From Cristatella mucedo (Eukaryota > Bryozoa > Phylactolaemata > Cristatellidae): 64,000 nt of DNA. Made by a program: the position numbers and the translations under genes. Position 1 is the stretch's first letter. Every line of letters begins with the position of its first letter. Under the pieces are notes generated by a model. The model had not been told where the DNA came from, searched no databases, and was given only the letters and a program-made list of their open reading frames with translations. Shown piece after piece: positions 33,594-45,211 of this stretch. The DNA lies in assembly GCA_009760855.2 (NCBI GenBank), contig WPIO01000015.1, forward strand, positions 4,818,501 through 4,882,500, given 5' to 3'.

Positions 33594-36395
33594 TGATATT
33601 GCACTTGATAAAGCGCCCTCAGAGAACTTAATCTCTTTCTAGGCGCTTTACATTTGCTGCAAAGTGATACGCAATAGAATAGTAAGTAAAATCATGCTTG
33701 AAAAACAAACAAAATGAATAACATGGTTAGGGGTTACATGCACTGGGTCAGCATGCAAATGTGGTTAGTGGCAGCATGAACAGTGTCAGCACGCATAAGC
33801 ACATCGAGGACGAATCACAAGGACCCACTAAATGCTGTCCTAAATAGGTATGTTTTTAAGTTTCTTTTAAATGTGGTCAGGTCAGGGGATGTTCTGATGC
33901 AGGTCGGGAGGGAGTTCCAGGCTGTGGGAGCATACGAGCTAAATGCCCGGTCTCCAAAGGATTTAAGGTTTGCACGAGGTATTTCTAGACTGCTGGATTC
34001 CGAAAAGCGGGTGGTACGATGCTTGGCCTGATGGGGTAGTATATCTGAAAGATAGGCTGGAGCCATAGAATGAAGAGACCTAAAAGTGAGCGACAAAACC
34101 TTGAAGTCAATCCGTTGCTTGACTGGTAACCAGTGCAGGTCGGCGAGAAGTGGAGTAATGTGGCAACTGCGACGCTCACGACAGACAAGCCTAGCTGCAG
34201 AGTTTTGCACCAGCTGCAATCGCCTGATCGCACATGCTCGTAGGCCAGTAAGCAGTGAGTTGCAGAAGTCGAGACGGGATGTCACGAATGCATGGACCAA
34301 CTTGGACGTGGTATCCTTATCTAAACAAGCCCTAATTTTAGCAATGTTATGAAGCTGAACATAGGCTGATTTGACTGTGGAGCTGATGTGGTCGTCTAAC
34401 GTGAGGTCGCTTAGGAATATGACACCTAGATTTCGAGCTGATGCAACTGGAGATATGCTGGCAGAGCCAATTTTGAAAGTCAGCCTTTCCAATGTCTGAA
34501 TAACACTAGGTTTGCCCATTACTAGTAAGTTAGTTTTATCATCGTTTAGTTTTAGAAAAATTTGCCGCCATCCATGATCGGATGTCATCAATGCATGCAG
34601 CAAGTGAGTTGAGAGAATTTGAGGTGCTCGAAGGCTGGGAGGGATCAACGCAAAGGTACAACTGAGTGTCATCCGCATAGAAGTGAAAGCCTAGATTGTG
34701 CTTGGCAATCACATCAGCGAGAGGGAGAGTATAAACGGTGAAAAGGACCGGACCTAGCACAGAGCCCTGAGGTACTCCATATTTTAGAGGTACTTCAGAT
34801 GATCTTTGTCCATTCACGTCAACACTCTGGAGTCTCCCACTGAGATAGGACCTGAACCACTGCAGAGCAGTGCCAGTGATGCCCAGGCGAGATGAGAGGC
34901 GCTCTAGAAGTACTTTGTGATCGATGGTATCAAAAGCTGCCGAAAGATCGAGCAAAACAAGAAGAGACACTCTACCCATGTCTGCATTCCTAAGTAGGTC
35001 GTTGTATACCCGAAGCAATGCTGACTCTGTGGAGTGATTAGCTCTAAAGCCAGACTGGAACTTACTAGCAAGTTGTGAGGTTTCGATATACGAGTTCAGC
35101 TGGTCTGCCACGACCCGTTCCAGTGTCTTTGATAGGAATGGTAGAAGGGAGACTGGGCGGTATTTGCTTAAGTTCTCTTGGTCTAGTGTAGCTTTCTTGA
35201 GAAGTGGCCTGACTACAGCTTTTTTGAAAGGTGCTGGGACCTGACCTGAGGCTAATGACATATTAATGATGTTGGTTATGCATGGCAGCAGCAGATCAAT
35301 GCAACGTAGGAGCAGGACAGTGGGAATAGGGTCCAGTAGACTTGTTGTCTTCTTTGATTGAGATACGAGCTTTAGGACTACATCACTAGTGACCTGTTTA
35401 AATGCAGACATTGAGGCGCAGCCAGGAACCGAGGAACAGCATTCTAGTGGGAAGGTTGTCATCGCAGGGATGGATTCCCTGATTTTGTCTATCTTCTGCA
35501 CAAAGAATCGAGAGAAGCGATCGGCTAGATCATCACAAGGATCATCAGGTAAGGAGCTAACCTGGGAACGGTTGAGGAGATGATTTATTGTCGACATCAG
35601 CATTTTTGGATTGTGCATCTGTGATTCAACAATGTTTCTATAGAAGCTAGACTTAGCCTTTGCTAGGATCGAACGGTACGACCTACAGTAGTCTTCATAT
35701 GCCTGTCGATGGACAGTTAGTCCGGATCTTTTGTATGCCTTTTCAAGCTTTCGTTTAGTAGACTTGGCTAGTTTAATGTCTGTGGTAAACCATAAGCCGT
35801 CTGGGCGGGGGGGGCCCCCCCCCCCCCCGCACAGTTCGCTTTGTCAAAGGTGCAAACTCGTCGAGCGTGTCAGCTAGTGTCGTGTTGTAGCAATCTACCA
35901 GTGATGACAGATCGGAGGGAGGACTGAGCAGCAAAGGTGAAGCAGATATGCTCGCACGGACAGCATCGATGTCAAGGGTCTTGAGGTTTCGCGATTCACA
36001 GGTTATTTTAGAGGAGAATGTGGGCACACACTGTAGATTGAATGAGATCTGCATGTGGTCAGATAAGCAGGATTTGGTGATAACTGGTGATGACAAAGTG
36101 CAGTTATATGAGAAAATTTGGTCGAGCGTGTGACCCTTGATGTGGGTAGGGCCATGCACATGAGTAACAAGAGATAATGAGTCTGTCAATGTACGAAATT
36201 CGGTGCTGAAAGCGTCAGATAAGTTATCAAAGTGAACGTTGAAATCACCCATAACGAGGAAGGATCGATTTCTTGCACACAGAATCGAAATGAGATCGGA
36301 GAAATCTGAGATAAAGGAGGATTTGGTACCTGGTGGGCGATAGACTACTGCCAGTATCGGTAGCTTGTTTTCGAATTGATGCTCGATTGCATGTC
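33594..36395 (-). mobile_element. LINE-A, longest copy: endonuclease, reverse transcriptase, 3' UTR
   Basis: A CR1/L2-type non-LTR retrotransposon that would copy its RNA at a nicked target. Minus-strand order: endonuclease in 35773-36395 (LAVVYRPPGTKSSFI, FLVMGDFNVHFD, CLSDHMQISF); RT in 34539-35618 with SKYRPVSLLPFLSKTLERV, FQSGFRANHSTESALL, LLDLSAAFDTIDH (catalytic Asp), [16 protein letters not shown] and FHFYADDTQLYL (catalytic Asp pair); then 33815-34678 with the C-terminal [48 protein letters not shown] and [19 protein letters not shown]. The RT frame shifts between 34539 and 34678, and a G8C14 run at 35807-35828 breaks the frame after the endonuclease. The tail region starts at 33594 (CACTTGATAAAGCGCCC). 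No ORF1 was found upstream. Probably inactive. Confidence 0.92.
35807..35828. repeat. G8C14 inverted homopolymer junction
   Basis: Eight G residues are immediately followed by fourteen C residues inside the LINE-A coding region, where sister copies suggest ordinary coding sequence. It could be slippage or a sequencing/assembly fold-back. Confidence 0.85.
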
Positions 36396-36490
36396 TTCGG
36401 CGACAATTGCTGTAACGTGGCAGTTGACGTTCACGAGAGACAAGTTTGGCGGCCCAGTTCTGAACCGCCTTTAAGCTTCTATATTTCGCA
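36396..36490 (-). mobile_element. Misplaced LINE RT C-terminal fragment abutting the endonuclease
   Basis: Directly upstream of the endonuclease the frame reads SLKAVQNWAAKLVSRERQLP, a clear variant of the LVQNSAARLVCRERRSCHI block that belongs near the other end of the element (34150-34230). It is in the same orientation and runs into the endonuclease without a stop. Confidence 0.7.
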
Positions 36491-36494
36491 GGAT

Positions 36495-37680
36495 GGAAGT
36501 TGTGGCTATTTTGAGATCTTAGTGGTTTATAGGCCAATAGCATTTATTGTGCTGTTGTTTCTCCTACTGCTAGTTTATATGGCTTCGAGTGATTTATGGG
36601 CCAGCTAGTAAATATTATGACTGCCGTTGGTTTATGGGCTGCTGTGATTTTTGGCAGTGATATTTAAGTAACGGGAGGCAAAGGTCCCGAGAGTAGCATC
36701 GAGGACGCCTGGCTGGACGGTGGGCCCGGTGCGGCGTCCGTGTGAATAGATGTCTCTGATCCCGCTTCGGTTTTCTGCGTGGTGTCGCGTACCTGCCGCT
36801 TGGAGAATGTCAAACTACAGAAGGTGCGCAACGAAAGTGTCCTAGAAGTATTGGCCGGATGTTTCAGATGCGTGGATACACTTAGCTGTAGCACCCGTGT
36901 CAAAGACGCTGCCGAATTTCACCCGGCTGATCTAGCTAAAAGCATACGGACTTGATTGCCGAATTGAAGCGGTCAAATAGCGAAATTAATTTAGGAGTAG
37001 AACATTAGCATTCAAATCAGCAGTGATTTTTGGTCTTGTCGGCAGTCTTCGCCTTAAGCCCTGACCGCAGTCGTTGAGCAACCTGTGACTTTGAGGACCG
37101 GGAGCTCAAGGCTGGCAGCTGACTTAGCTGGCGCATTACAAAACAAGGCAATGGCCGCCGCCCGTTTTGGGAACGCGGGCGGCCCGAGCGATTCGGGTTG
37201 CCGGCGGCCTGCCAGAGGCACCTGTGAGCGCCGACTGAACGCCTGGCAAAAAACTCGGGTCCTTGAACTTGGGCTTGAGAGATTGGCAGGGAGGAGGGGG
37301 GGGGGGAGGTCGGAAGCCGTCGAAGCTAGCGGCTCTCTACTTTCTATGATTACACATCGGGGTGAAAAAAAAGTTGCGAGTGCTGCCCTCTGTCGGCCGC
37401 CGACTCGCGGCTGCAGCACCTTCGTGCCAAATCGCCTCGTCGGCGTAGGCTCAGCCAAACGACACGAAGTCACTGGCGTGGCGAACTTCCTTTCCGGCAC
37501 ATATAAAGTACCCAAGAAAAAGATGTAGCTCTGATAGGGTGCTGATAAATATCTTAATAACTAAATATGTAGCCTAGCTCGATCATACCGGTCCGGTCTC
37601 TCCTCATCGAGCTCCATGTCATGCTTGCTCAACGTTCAGGCTTCTTGAAAGTGGACAAGCCTGGCGTTTAGGAGCTAGTT
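36495..37680. other. Unassigned spacer, GC-rich in part
   Basis: Overlapping frames at 37054-37528 on both strands (147-153 codons) reflect GC content. The plus frame ends PKKKM and is unrecognised. A G11 run lies at 37296-37306. Confidence 0.4.
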
Positions 37681-37681
37681 C

Positions 37682-38176
<495 letters not shown>

Positions 38177-38179
38177 TAA

Positions 38180-38950
38180 ACGAAATGAGAGAGTCAATCG
38201 GTCAAGGGCAGCAGTGGTGAAAGGGGCGGGGCTCAAATGGCACATCCAAGCTGCTCACAGATTTCGCAGGACCGTTGACGAGGTTCTGTCTAATTTCCGG
38301 CTGCCCTTAACCAACGCGGTAGCTGGACTTTGTAAGCCACTTCGGCTCAGCAGCCCTTTGTGCCGCAGAATGTCTAACAACGAAACCGCAACTTGGACCT
38401 ATGACCATTTCAATATTTTGTATCGACTGCACGACCGTGTATAGCACCCGGAAAAGTTCAGCAGTGCAATACGCTGACGCTTGAGGCGTGGCGTTTGCGG
38501 GAGAGTGAAGGGTGCCTGCTAAGTTCCAGCGGGGCTCCAGAGAGTGAACCCGCTCGCCAGCTTCCGACCTAACGAGATCGGCCTGACGACGGTGCATTCA
38601 TATGGGGAGGGCGCCCTGTTAATACTGCATCGCGCAGCGACAATCCCAATAGCTTTGTCCCGGATTATGCAGAGAGTGACATTCATCTCTTATTTGCCGG
38701 CTTGCTGTGCAGTGGCATGTCCTGAATTCCGGATGCAGCCTTAAGTGGTAGCTTGCAACTCCGATAGGTGCATGGCAGGGTGATTACTCAGCAAGGTGAC
38801 GACAGCCGCTGGGTCAGACTCGACAGTCGTCGCTGCATCGTCGCACTTGCTAGTTTAGCGTGCCGCACGCCGAAGGGAAACAATGATCTTGAGCTGAGAA
38901 CGCGGTCCGCTAAAGTTGGTCCCGTATGCTCGACGATATCCTTACCGTCG
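38180..38950. other. Unassigned spacer
   Basis: No gene or known repeat recognised. Confidence 0.4.
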
Positions 38951-38954
38951 AAGT

Positions 38955-39600
38955 GCACCGTTCGTAATGTAATGTAATGTATCTCCGTCTGTAACTCCAC
39001 AAAGTCATAAAGACCATGTGGGTGTTACGCAGGAGAGTTTTGTATAGCGCACTCGCTGCCGAAGTGGCTTTCGGTACGCATTCGGTAGCCAACAGACTTC
39101 GTCTCAGGCAACAGAGAGAAAGTGGGAAGCATAGCAGAGTCAGGAGAGCTGCTGAGATAGTGAGTAGCATGGAAAAAAAATTCCCAGCTGATTAGACAGC
39201 CTCTTTTTGTATAGCGACAGAAGAGCCTTTACGGCTATCACCACCGCTTGCAGTGGCGATAAAGGACCGCCCACCGCAGGAATCGAACCCACGACCTCGG
39301 TCGTGAAAGCAACCGTAGCAGTTCAGGACCGCTGAAAAGTATGTGCCATAGTCGGCAGTTGGAGAGTAGTCGTCGTTGTGTAAGAATTGTGGAAGTGAGT
39401 TCCACAGTCTAGGACCTGCAGAGCTGAAGCTTCTGTCGCCAACGGTCTTTAAGCGGAGGGACGGAACAGCTAATTTATTGTCCACACAGAACCTTATGGC
39501 GCCAAAGAGGCTGAAACTGGTGCAGCAGTTCAGCTAGGTGCGAAGGAGCCAAGCCGTGGCCTTGGCCTTGCGGGTCAGCGTAAGAACTTTGTGCAGAGGG
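38955..39600 (-). mobile_element. LINE-B 3' end, 5'-truncated, interrupted by SINE-2
   Basis: An (ATTAC)n tail complement (AATGTAATGTAATGTATCTC, 38967-38986) starts a 3' UTR up to 39170. The element resumes after the SINE-2 insertion at 39319 with the ORF C-terminus on the minus strand: DNKLAVPSLRLKTVGDRSFS, SAGPRLWNSLPQFLH and, in another frame, LAPSHLAELLHQFQPL (to about 39590). The plus-strand sister at 46440-46905 shows the uninterrupted order. Confidence 0.85.
39171..39318 (-). mobile_element. SINE-2 inserted in LINE-B
   Basis: In reverse orientation: an A8-type tail, TTCCCAGCTGATTAGACAGC, TTTTTGTATAGCGACAGAAG, CCGCTTGCAGTGGCGATAAA, B-box complement GAATCGAACCCACGACC, TCGTGAAAGCAACC. 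It truncates before the A box. It lies exactly where the LINE-B sister at 46670-46690 is continuous. Confidence 0.88.
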
Positions 39601-39807
39601 CGTCGAGATACGCCCTGAGCTCGTAGCCGGTGCTAGGGCACCCCCACCCAACCACAGCTTCTCAGGTCTGGACTGTGGGAGATATCGGGACATTTGTACA
39701 TAATTCTAAACTGCTAACATGGTAAGCATTCGGCTTATGACGCTGAAACAAACACTATTTAGTGGCTGAAAGAATTTTGTCTTTCACTTAAAACCTAGCT
39801 AGGGAGA

Positions 39808-40385
39808 CCGTAGTAGTAATAATAGTATAGTACAGTTTTTTGCACTAGCCCTAAGAGAAACTAATCTCTTTCACGAGAATTTAATACGTTGGAAAGGAAG
39901 TGTGCCAATTGGTTAGTGATAAGTTGTCCAGTGTCAGCACGCAAGGACGCGCAAAAGAAAATGATATGCTACGACGAGCAGGTGACTTTTAGCGCTTCTA
40001 AAAATCTCAAGTCAGGCTATATTGTGACGTCTGTAGGGAGTGATTTCCAGACTTTGGAAACATTAGGACCAGGCGTGGTCTCCATGGAATTTGAGGTAGG
40101 TTTGAGTCAAAGCTAAACCACGTGCCTCGAAAGGAACTATTTCCGGTGGGTAGGCTGGAGCAAGAAAATGGAGAGACTAAAGAGTGAGTGACAGAACCTT
40201 GAAGTCCAAGAGGGACAGAATATATTTTGAAAGGAAGTGGACCAAGAGCAGAGGTACGCAACATTTTAGTGGTTCCTCAGATGATTTTAGCCAGCTTGCA
40301 TCAAAATTCTGGAGTCTTCCACTGAGATAGGACCTAAACCGTTGCATCGCAGTACCAGGGGTCCCCTGGCGTGACGGTAAGTACT
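39808..40385 (-). mobile_element. LINE-A copy with internal deletion
   Basis: AAT-rich tail 39810-39835, a diverged 3' UTR and ORF end to about 40215. It then jumps to the RT region around the GVPQGS/YLSGRLQS motifs (GGAGTCTTCCACTGAGATAG at 40311, compare 34830). About 2/3 of the C-terminal coding region is missing between the two parts. Confidence 0.75.
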
Positions 40386-40612
40386 CAAAAAGAATTGGCA
40401 GTGTTTGCTAACTCGTGACCACTACTGGTGAAGCCAGTACCTCGAAGCACCGCTAACAAGTCATGGAAGCAGCATATATACGATCTACGCATATAATACG
40501 CGCCCATGGCAGATCGCAACAACAAACCGTATTGCCTATACCTCGTATGAAGTCGACGTTTCCGCGGCCTACACATTGCTCAGCGGGAGTGGGTGGGCCA
40601 CATCTGTCCAGT

Positions 40613-40915
40613 AACAGTAACATTTGATAAAGCGCCCACGTAGAACTCAACTTAGGCGCTCCACATTTGCTGCATCGGAAGCACGATCGAATGGTTAGTG
40701 GAACCGTGCTCAATGAACAACAAGAATAACATAGTCAGAGTGACATGGACATGGTCAGCATGCAAGTTTCATTAGTGGGAGCATGCACAGTGTCAGCACG
40801 CATAAGCACATAATGGACGAATCACAAGGACCACACAAGTCAGATGTCGTGACCCAATTCGGGAGTGAATTCCAGGCTTTGGGGGCATATGCACCAAAGG
40901 CTTGGTCTCCGAAGG
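40613..40915 (-). mobile_element. LINE-A 3' UTR, 5'-truncated
   Basis: AACATTTGATAAAGCGCCCA, the AGAACTCAAC block, TGACATGGACATGGTCAGCA and the [14 protein letters not shown] region on the minus strand (40755-40943) define a short LINE-A 3' end. Confidence 0.8.
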
Positions 40916-40919
40916 TACT

Positions 40920-41460
40920 GTGGTAGGAAGCAAAAATAGACAAATGTTAACTTGAAATCTTCTTGCATAAGATTTCAGCCGTAGATTATATAGAATACGG
41001 CACATGCTGTTTGTAATAATAACAAATCTGGAACAGAAAGTAAGGTGTTGTGAGTACCACAACTAATCTGGCCGATTAGCACGAAAAGATTTTTTAGCAT
41101 CGACATCGATCAGTCGTCGCTTGAATCCTGAGGCAGGTTGCAAATGGGTCCCGGCTGTGCCATTGTCGCTCGCATGGCCTTGGTTAGTGAGGCAGCAAGA
41201 TCAGGCTTTCTCGGTGCGACGACGTCTTGCGCTTCGTCGTTAGCCAGAGTTCTGATAGGAAAATCAATCGCTCAAACAAAATGGCAGATTCATGTACCGT
41301 GGTGGTGGTTGTCATTGAAGCTGCTGTGTATAGGATGAGACTGAGAGTTCGGTCTGCAGGGAGGAAAATTCTCCGGCTTCGCCGACGACCTTAAGGAAAA
41401 TGTGACAAGCGTCGACACAAAAAGGGAAGCGAAGTCTAAAGCAATGTCTCGTTCATAAAA
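40920..41460. other. Unassigned spacer
   Basis: Nothing recognised. Confidence 0.35.
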
Positions 41461-41465
41461 GAGAA

Positions 41466-41700
41466 TCCTAATCTTTGCACAATTGAAGCTCGATGCTCGT
41501 GGGAGTCAGCAGATGTCTCTGCTTGCAGTTATGGATTGGTTTCCATATTCCGAGTTAACAACACGTTTGGCCATAGCTAGTAAGTTGATCGTATCGTCAT
41601 TCGATTTGAAAAAGTTTGGCGCTAGTACAGATAAAGTCCGCACACCGAGTTGCTTGTGCTCTGGCGTCTCCTCGCATATCCATGCAGGCACGAGCTGTGA
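41466..41700 (-). mobile_element. LINE-A internal fragment, decayed
   Basis: On the minus strand NFFKSNDDTINLLAMAKRVV is a degraded form of the NFLKLNDDKTNLLVMGKP block. Flanking similarity fades quickly. Confidence 0.6.
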
Positions 41701-41704
41701 ACCA

Positions 41705-42385
41705 GATGTTAGCACACTTAACAATCAGCCGTGTCTTAAAATTAAAATGTGCAGCAGCTGTCACTCAGGATCCGAGTCCATCAGCACGGATTTCACACAG
41801 CAAAGACATGCTCTGCGAGTGACGAGAGTTCGCACTGACACCGGCTCTGGCCGGCTTGTTCGCTAATGCCATTCCGGCCTGGGCCTACAATATCCGTAGG
41901 ATTGTTGCTGTTGGCCCCTGTCCAACTCACACATGGGCCCGTAACAATCAAACACGTTTGCATACCAGCTGCCTGCCAAGTAAGTGCAAGCATTTCGCGA
42001 TATTTGGTGCTGGAAGCAAAAATGACCTCATGCTGCTGCAGCAGCCAAGTCCCATCCACCCATAACCTGAACTAAATGGAGCGCATCGACGATGGAAAAA
42101 CTCTGCATCATCCTTCCATCATGCCTATAATAAAATTTAGGTGGTTATATGGGTCAAAGCACACTAGTTATGCTCCTACAGGACAGAAAAAAGAGGCACA
42201 GCTCGATGAAGAAATGACAGCGGGGGAGGATTCAACGCATGGTTAGGTACGTCATGACACAAACCATATCAGTAGTATTGTGTGGTTGTGAGAGCACTGC
42301 TGATCAACAGCCTAAGGAAGAAAATAATCAGATGTTAGGTACTCTAGCTCTCTTTCTCGTTCCTCCCAAGCTCAATCATTTTCTG
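41705..42385. other. Unassigned spacer
   Basis: The 127-codon plus frame (41483-41866) overlaps LINE debris and opposite-strand frames; no gene is supported. Confidence 0.35.

Positions 42386-42387
<2 letters not shown>

Positions 42388-42480
<93 letters not shown>
42388..42480. repeat. (CA)n microsatellite with (TA)4 end
   Basis: About 42 CA units followed by TATATATA. It sits at the 5' border of a LINE-A fragment, as the (GT)n at 7626 does. Confidence 0.95.
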
Positions 42481-42483
<3 letters not shown>

Positions 42484-42485
42484 CT

Positions 42486-43205
42486 CGGGCAAATCTCCTG
42501 TAGCATCTTCACGAAACCTGGGTGACTTGTTCTAAAGTGACCTTTCACTAGACGATGGCATCAGCTCAATAGTCAAGTCTGCCTATTTCAACTACGTATT
42601 ATGTCAAAAATTTGAGCCTGCTTTGTTAGTGATGAAGTTTAACGCTCCGACAGCATAAAGCGGCGACACGCAAACGCTGAGGGGACTTCAACAACCGTGT
42701 ACTCGGCTGACGCTTGCAGCGAAACAGCACATGACCGTTCTCTTCTCCGTCAGCGTTCCAACTCTGCTCTACCTTGGGTCTCTGCTTGTCTCCCGATTCG
42801 CTCATCAACTCTGTGCTGCATCAGCAAGAGCTCATGCGACGGCTGACATGTTGAAGAACCGCAGCTGCGTGCTCGGTCGTACCTAACTGCTAACTGCAAT
42901 GGCTATCCAAAGCTAGGTCACTGGACGACAGCTGGACACCGGCCTGCGTCCAAGCCACAAGGAATTCCAAATCAACATTGGTCGGTCAATGCATTTGCGA
43001 CGCTCGTCTCGACTTCTCTTACTTGCCACTTTCAGGTCTTCGGCCTGTGCAATGAGACACTAACAGTTGGCGAAAAACTCTGCAGCTAAGCTTGTCTGTC
43101 TGTCTGTCGTGAGCGTCGTTGCTGCCACATTCGACCACTTCTAGTCCTGCCGTGGTTTCCCATCATGCAGTGCATCGATTGCAAGGTTTTCTCACTCAAA
43201 TTTTG
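42486..43205 (+). mobile_element. LINE-A copy in two pieces with 330-bp unknown insert
   Basis: 42486-42640 matches the region from SPVASSRNLGDLF through the STVKSAYF block. 42970-43205 resumes with the TSRLDF...NSAAKLVC...HIRPL... region, including a short (TGTC)n expansion at 43096-43109. The 330 bp between are unrelated to LINE-A and to any family recognised here. Confidence 0.7.
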
Positions 43206-43209
43206 GTCT

Positions 43210-43630
43210 GTCTCTATTATCTTACAGGACCGACCTTCCATTTGCCGTAAGGTGAAGGTTATTCCCCTCACCTTTAGGTCTCGCCATTCCTTGTAGAGTG
43301 CCGAGCTTCCAATTGGGGCGCAAGGGTTCAATCGGTAAGGTCAACGCTCTCCTTCACATCCATCATTGGTCGAAGAGTACCCGAATCGACTCGGGTATAA
43401 AGTAAATAATAAAAGAAAAGAAAATAACATTTAATTAATTAATTAATTAATTTATTTATTCTTCGTTCGACCCAGGTAGGAACTGTCGATGCCGATTCAC
43501 TAGATGATTCAGAGGGCCGCACGCGACGTGGGCTGAAAGTGAATTTCGCGCCGAGCTCAGCGAGCTGCTCCTCCAAGGATGCTCCTCACTGCGGGCGCTC
43601 TTTCGCTTCGCTGACTTCGTCGACTGCCGA
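43210..43630. other. Unassigned spacer with (TTAA)n
   Basis: Six or so TTAA units lie at 43433-43456. No gene or known TE family recognised. Confidence 0.45.
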
Positions 43631-43639
43631 ATGTTTACC

Positions 43640-43709
43640 TGACCGCCGAAGACCCTTCGCCAATCTTCGGGGTCCATCTTGATCACTTTGTCTTCGAAGG
43701 AAATGGTCC
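43640..43709 (-). CDS. Possible isolated exon, unrecognised
   Basis: On the minus strand a 70-nt segment lies between TTTGTCAG (acceptor-like) and CAG|GTAAAC (donor-like) and reads TISFEDKVIKMDPEDWRRVF in one frame, a sequence with natural-looking composition. The surrounding 74-codon frame also stays open across the donor. I do not know the family, and no partner exon was found, so the call is weak. Confidence 0.2.
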
Positions 43710-43714
43710 TGACA

Positions 43715-44540
43715 AACGAACATTGGTCGATCTCCTAAGCGAGGGAGGGGGGATAGACCTGGAGAGGCGCGCTCTACGCATCTGGCCGACAGCGATGGAA
43801 GAAGCGTTTGTGTGAGGCAGCGGTGAAATGCAGCCTGGCAAATAGTTTCCCTAACCACGAGGGCAATGGTGGTGCCAGGATTTTTTTTTTTGGGGGGGAG
43901 GCAAAATCCGCAAGATTTTCATGTAGGCAGGACTATATCCGCAACTGATGAATGGTTATTGCTCAATATAACAGTACTCATTCGACGATACGAACTTGGC
44001 GTTTGCTCATCGAGTGGAATTAAGACATCCTTTCATCGTTGGCGACAGTCGGGGGGCGGTCCAGGTCGCTGCCTCCTGTAGGAAGGCCCTCCCCCTGGCT
44101 CCGCCGCCGGACGCTGTGCGCTGCTTTGCGAGCCGCGTGGGATAGCTAATTAGTTAATTTTCTTACGGCGAACTTTGAAGCCGCGCGCCCTCTTGTGAGC
44201 TGTGCGCAAGCGAAGGCGACTGCGAGAAAAAAGATTTGCCTACGACCGCTCATCGGCGACGGTCGTCCTTCCTCTCCACTACCCGCTCGGCTGTTAGCCC
44301 CTCCCTCTTGAAGGCGCCGAAAAACTGTACGGGTTTAGTCGGACCTTTGGCGAACTTTTGTTCCGCCGCGGCGCGCGCTCTCTTAGACGAGCTCTCGGAG
44401 CTCGTGGTCACTCGCGTTGATTTTCTTGAAAGTACTTGGCAGTACTTGTACCGTAGCAAAAGCTGTCTCCGCCACACGATCGCTGCCCGCGCAGCCGAAA
44501 TCGGCGGCGCGGGCGGGACGGGAGACTCGACGCACCCCCG
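43715..44540. other. CpG-rich flank of the CGG tract
   Basis: GC- and CpG-rich with frames on both strands, compatible with a promoter or 5' UTR environment. T11G7 run at 43881-43898. No protein recognised. Confidence 0.4.
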
Positions 44541-44545
44541 AGAGT

Positions 44546-44753
<208 letters not shown>

Positions 44754-44754
44754 C

Positions 44755-45205
44755 TTTCTCATCGCTGAGACGGCGCTTCTCTGGCGAAAATCTCATCGCC
44801 GGCGAGCGCCGCACGTGGCCCTGACCTGCGAAGCCCGTCGCGCGGCAGCTCGTGCTTCCGAGCCTATTTAGCTGCCGAGTTTCTGCCGCCCCGCGCTGAC
44901 CGCCCTCTCTCGGGCTCTAGCCAAAAGAAGCAGGCGTCGATTTTCCGACTGTGACCGCTTGTGCTGAAACGCTTGTGCTCTGCATTTCCATGATCGGAGC
45001 TCTGCACCTCCGCAGCTCTTTCGCATGGATGTCATCTTTTTCTCTCGCCGCCATTATTGATGCGTATTTTCGCCGCTCTTTGCAGCCAGCTTGCTTGCAA
45101 CTTACTTCCCCTACTGTTCGAGCAGGTATCGATACAAACATGACTTAGCGGCTGCTGCTGTCCTATAGTCCTTACGCATTGTAGCGCTAGGAGGAATTTT
45201 TGTTC
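44755..45205. other. Unassigned spacer
   Basis: CpG-rich at first, then ordinary. No gene recognised. Confidence 0.35.
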
Positions 45206-45211
45206 GGTTCA

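Noticed and set aside
43586-43858. THAP-type zinc finger suggested by CQDHF
   Set aside because: The other cysteines and the conserved Trp/Pro pattern of THAP are missing, and the frame disagrees with the exon-like frame.
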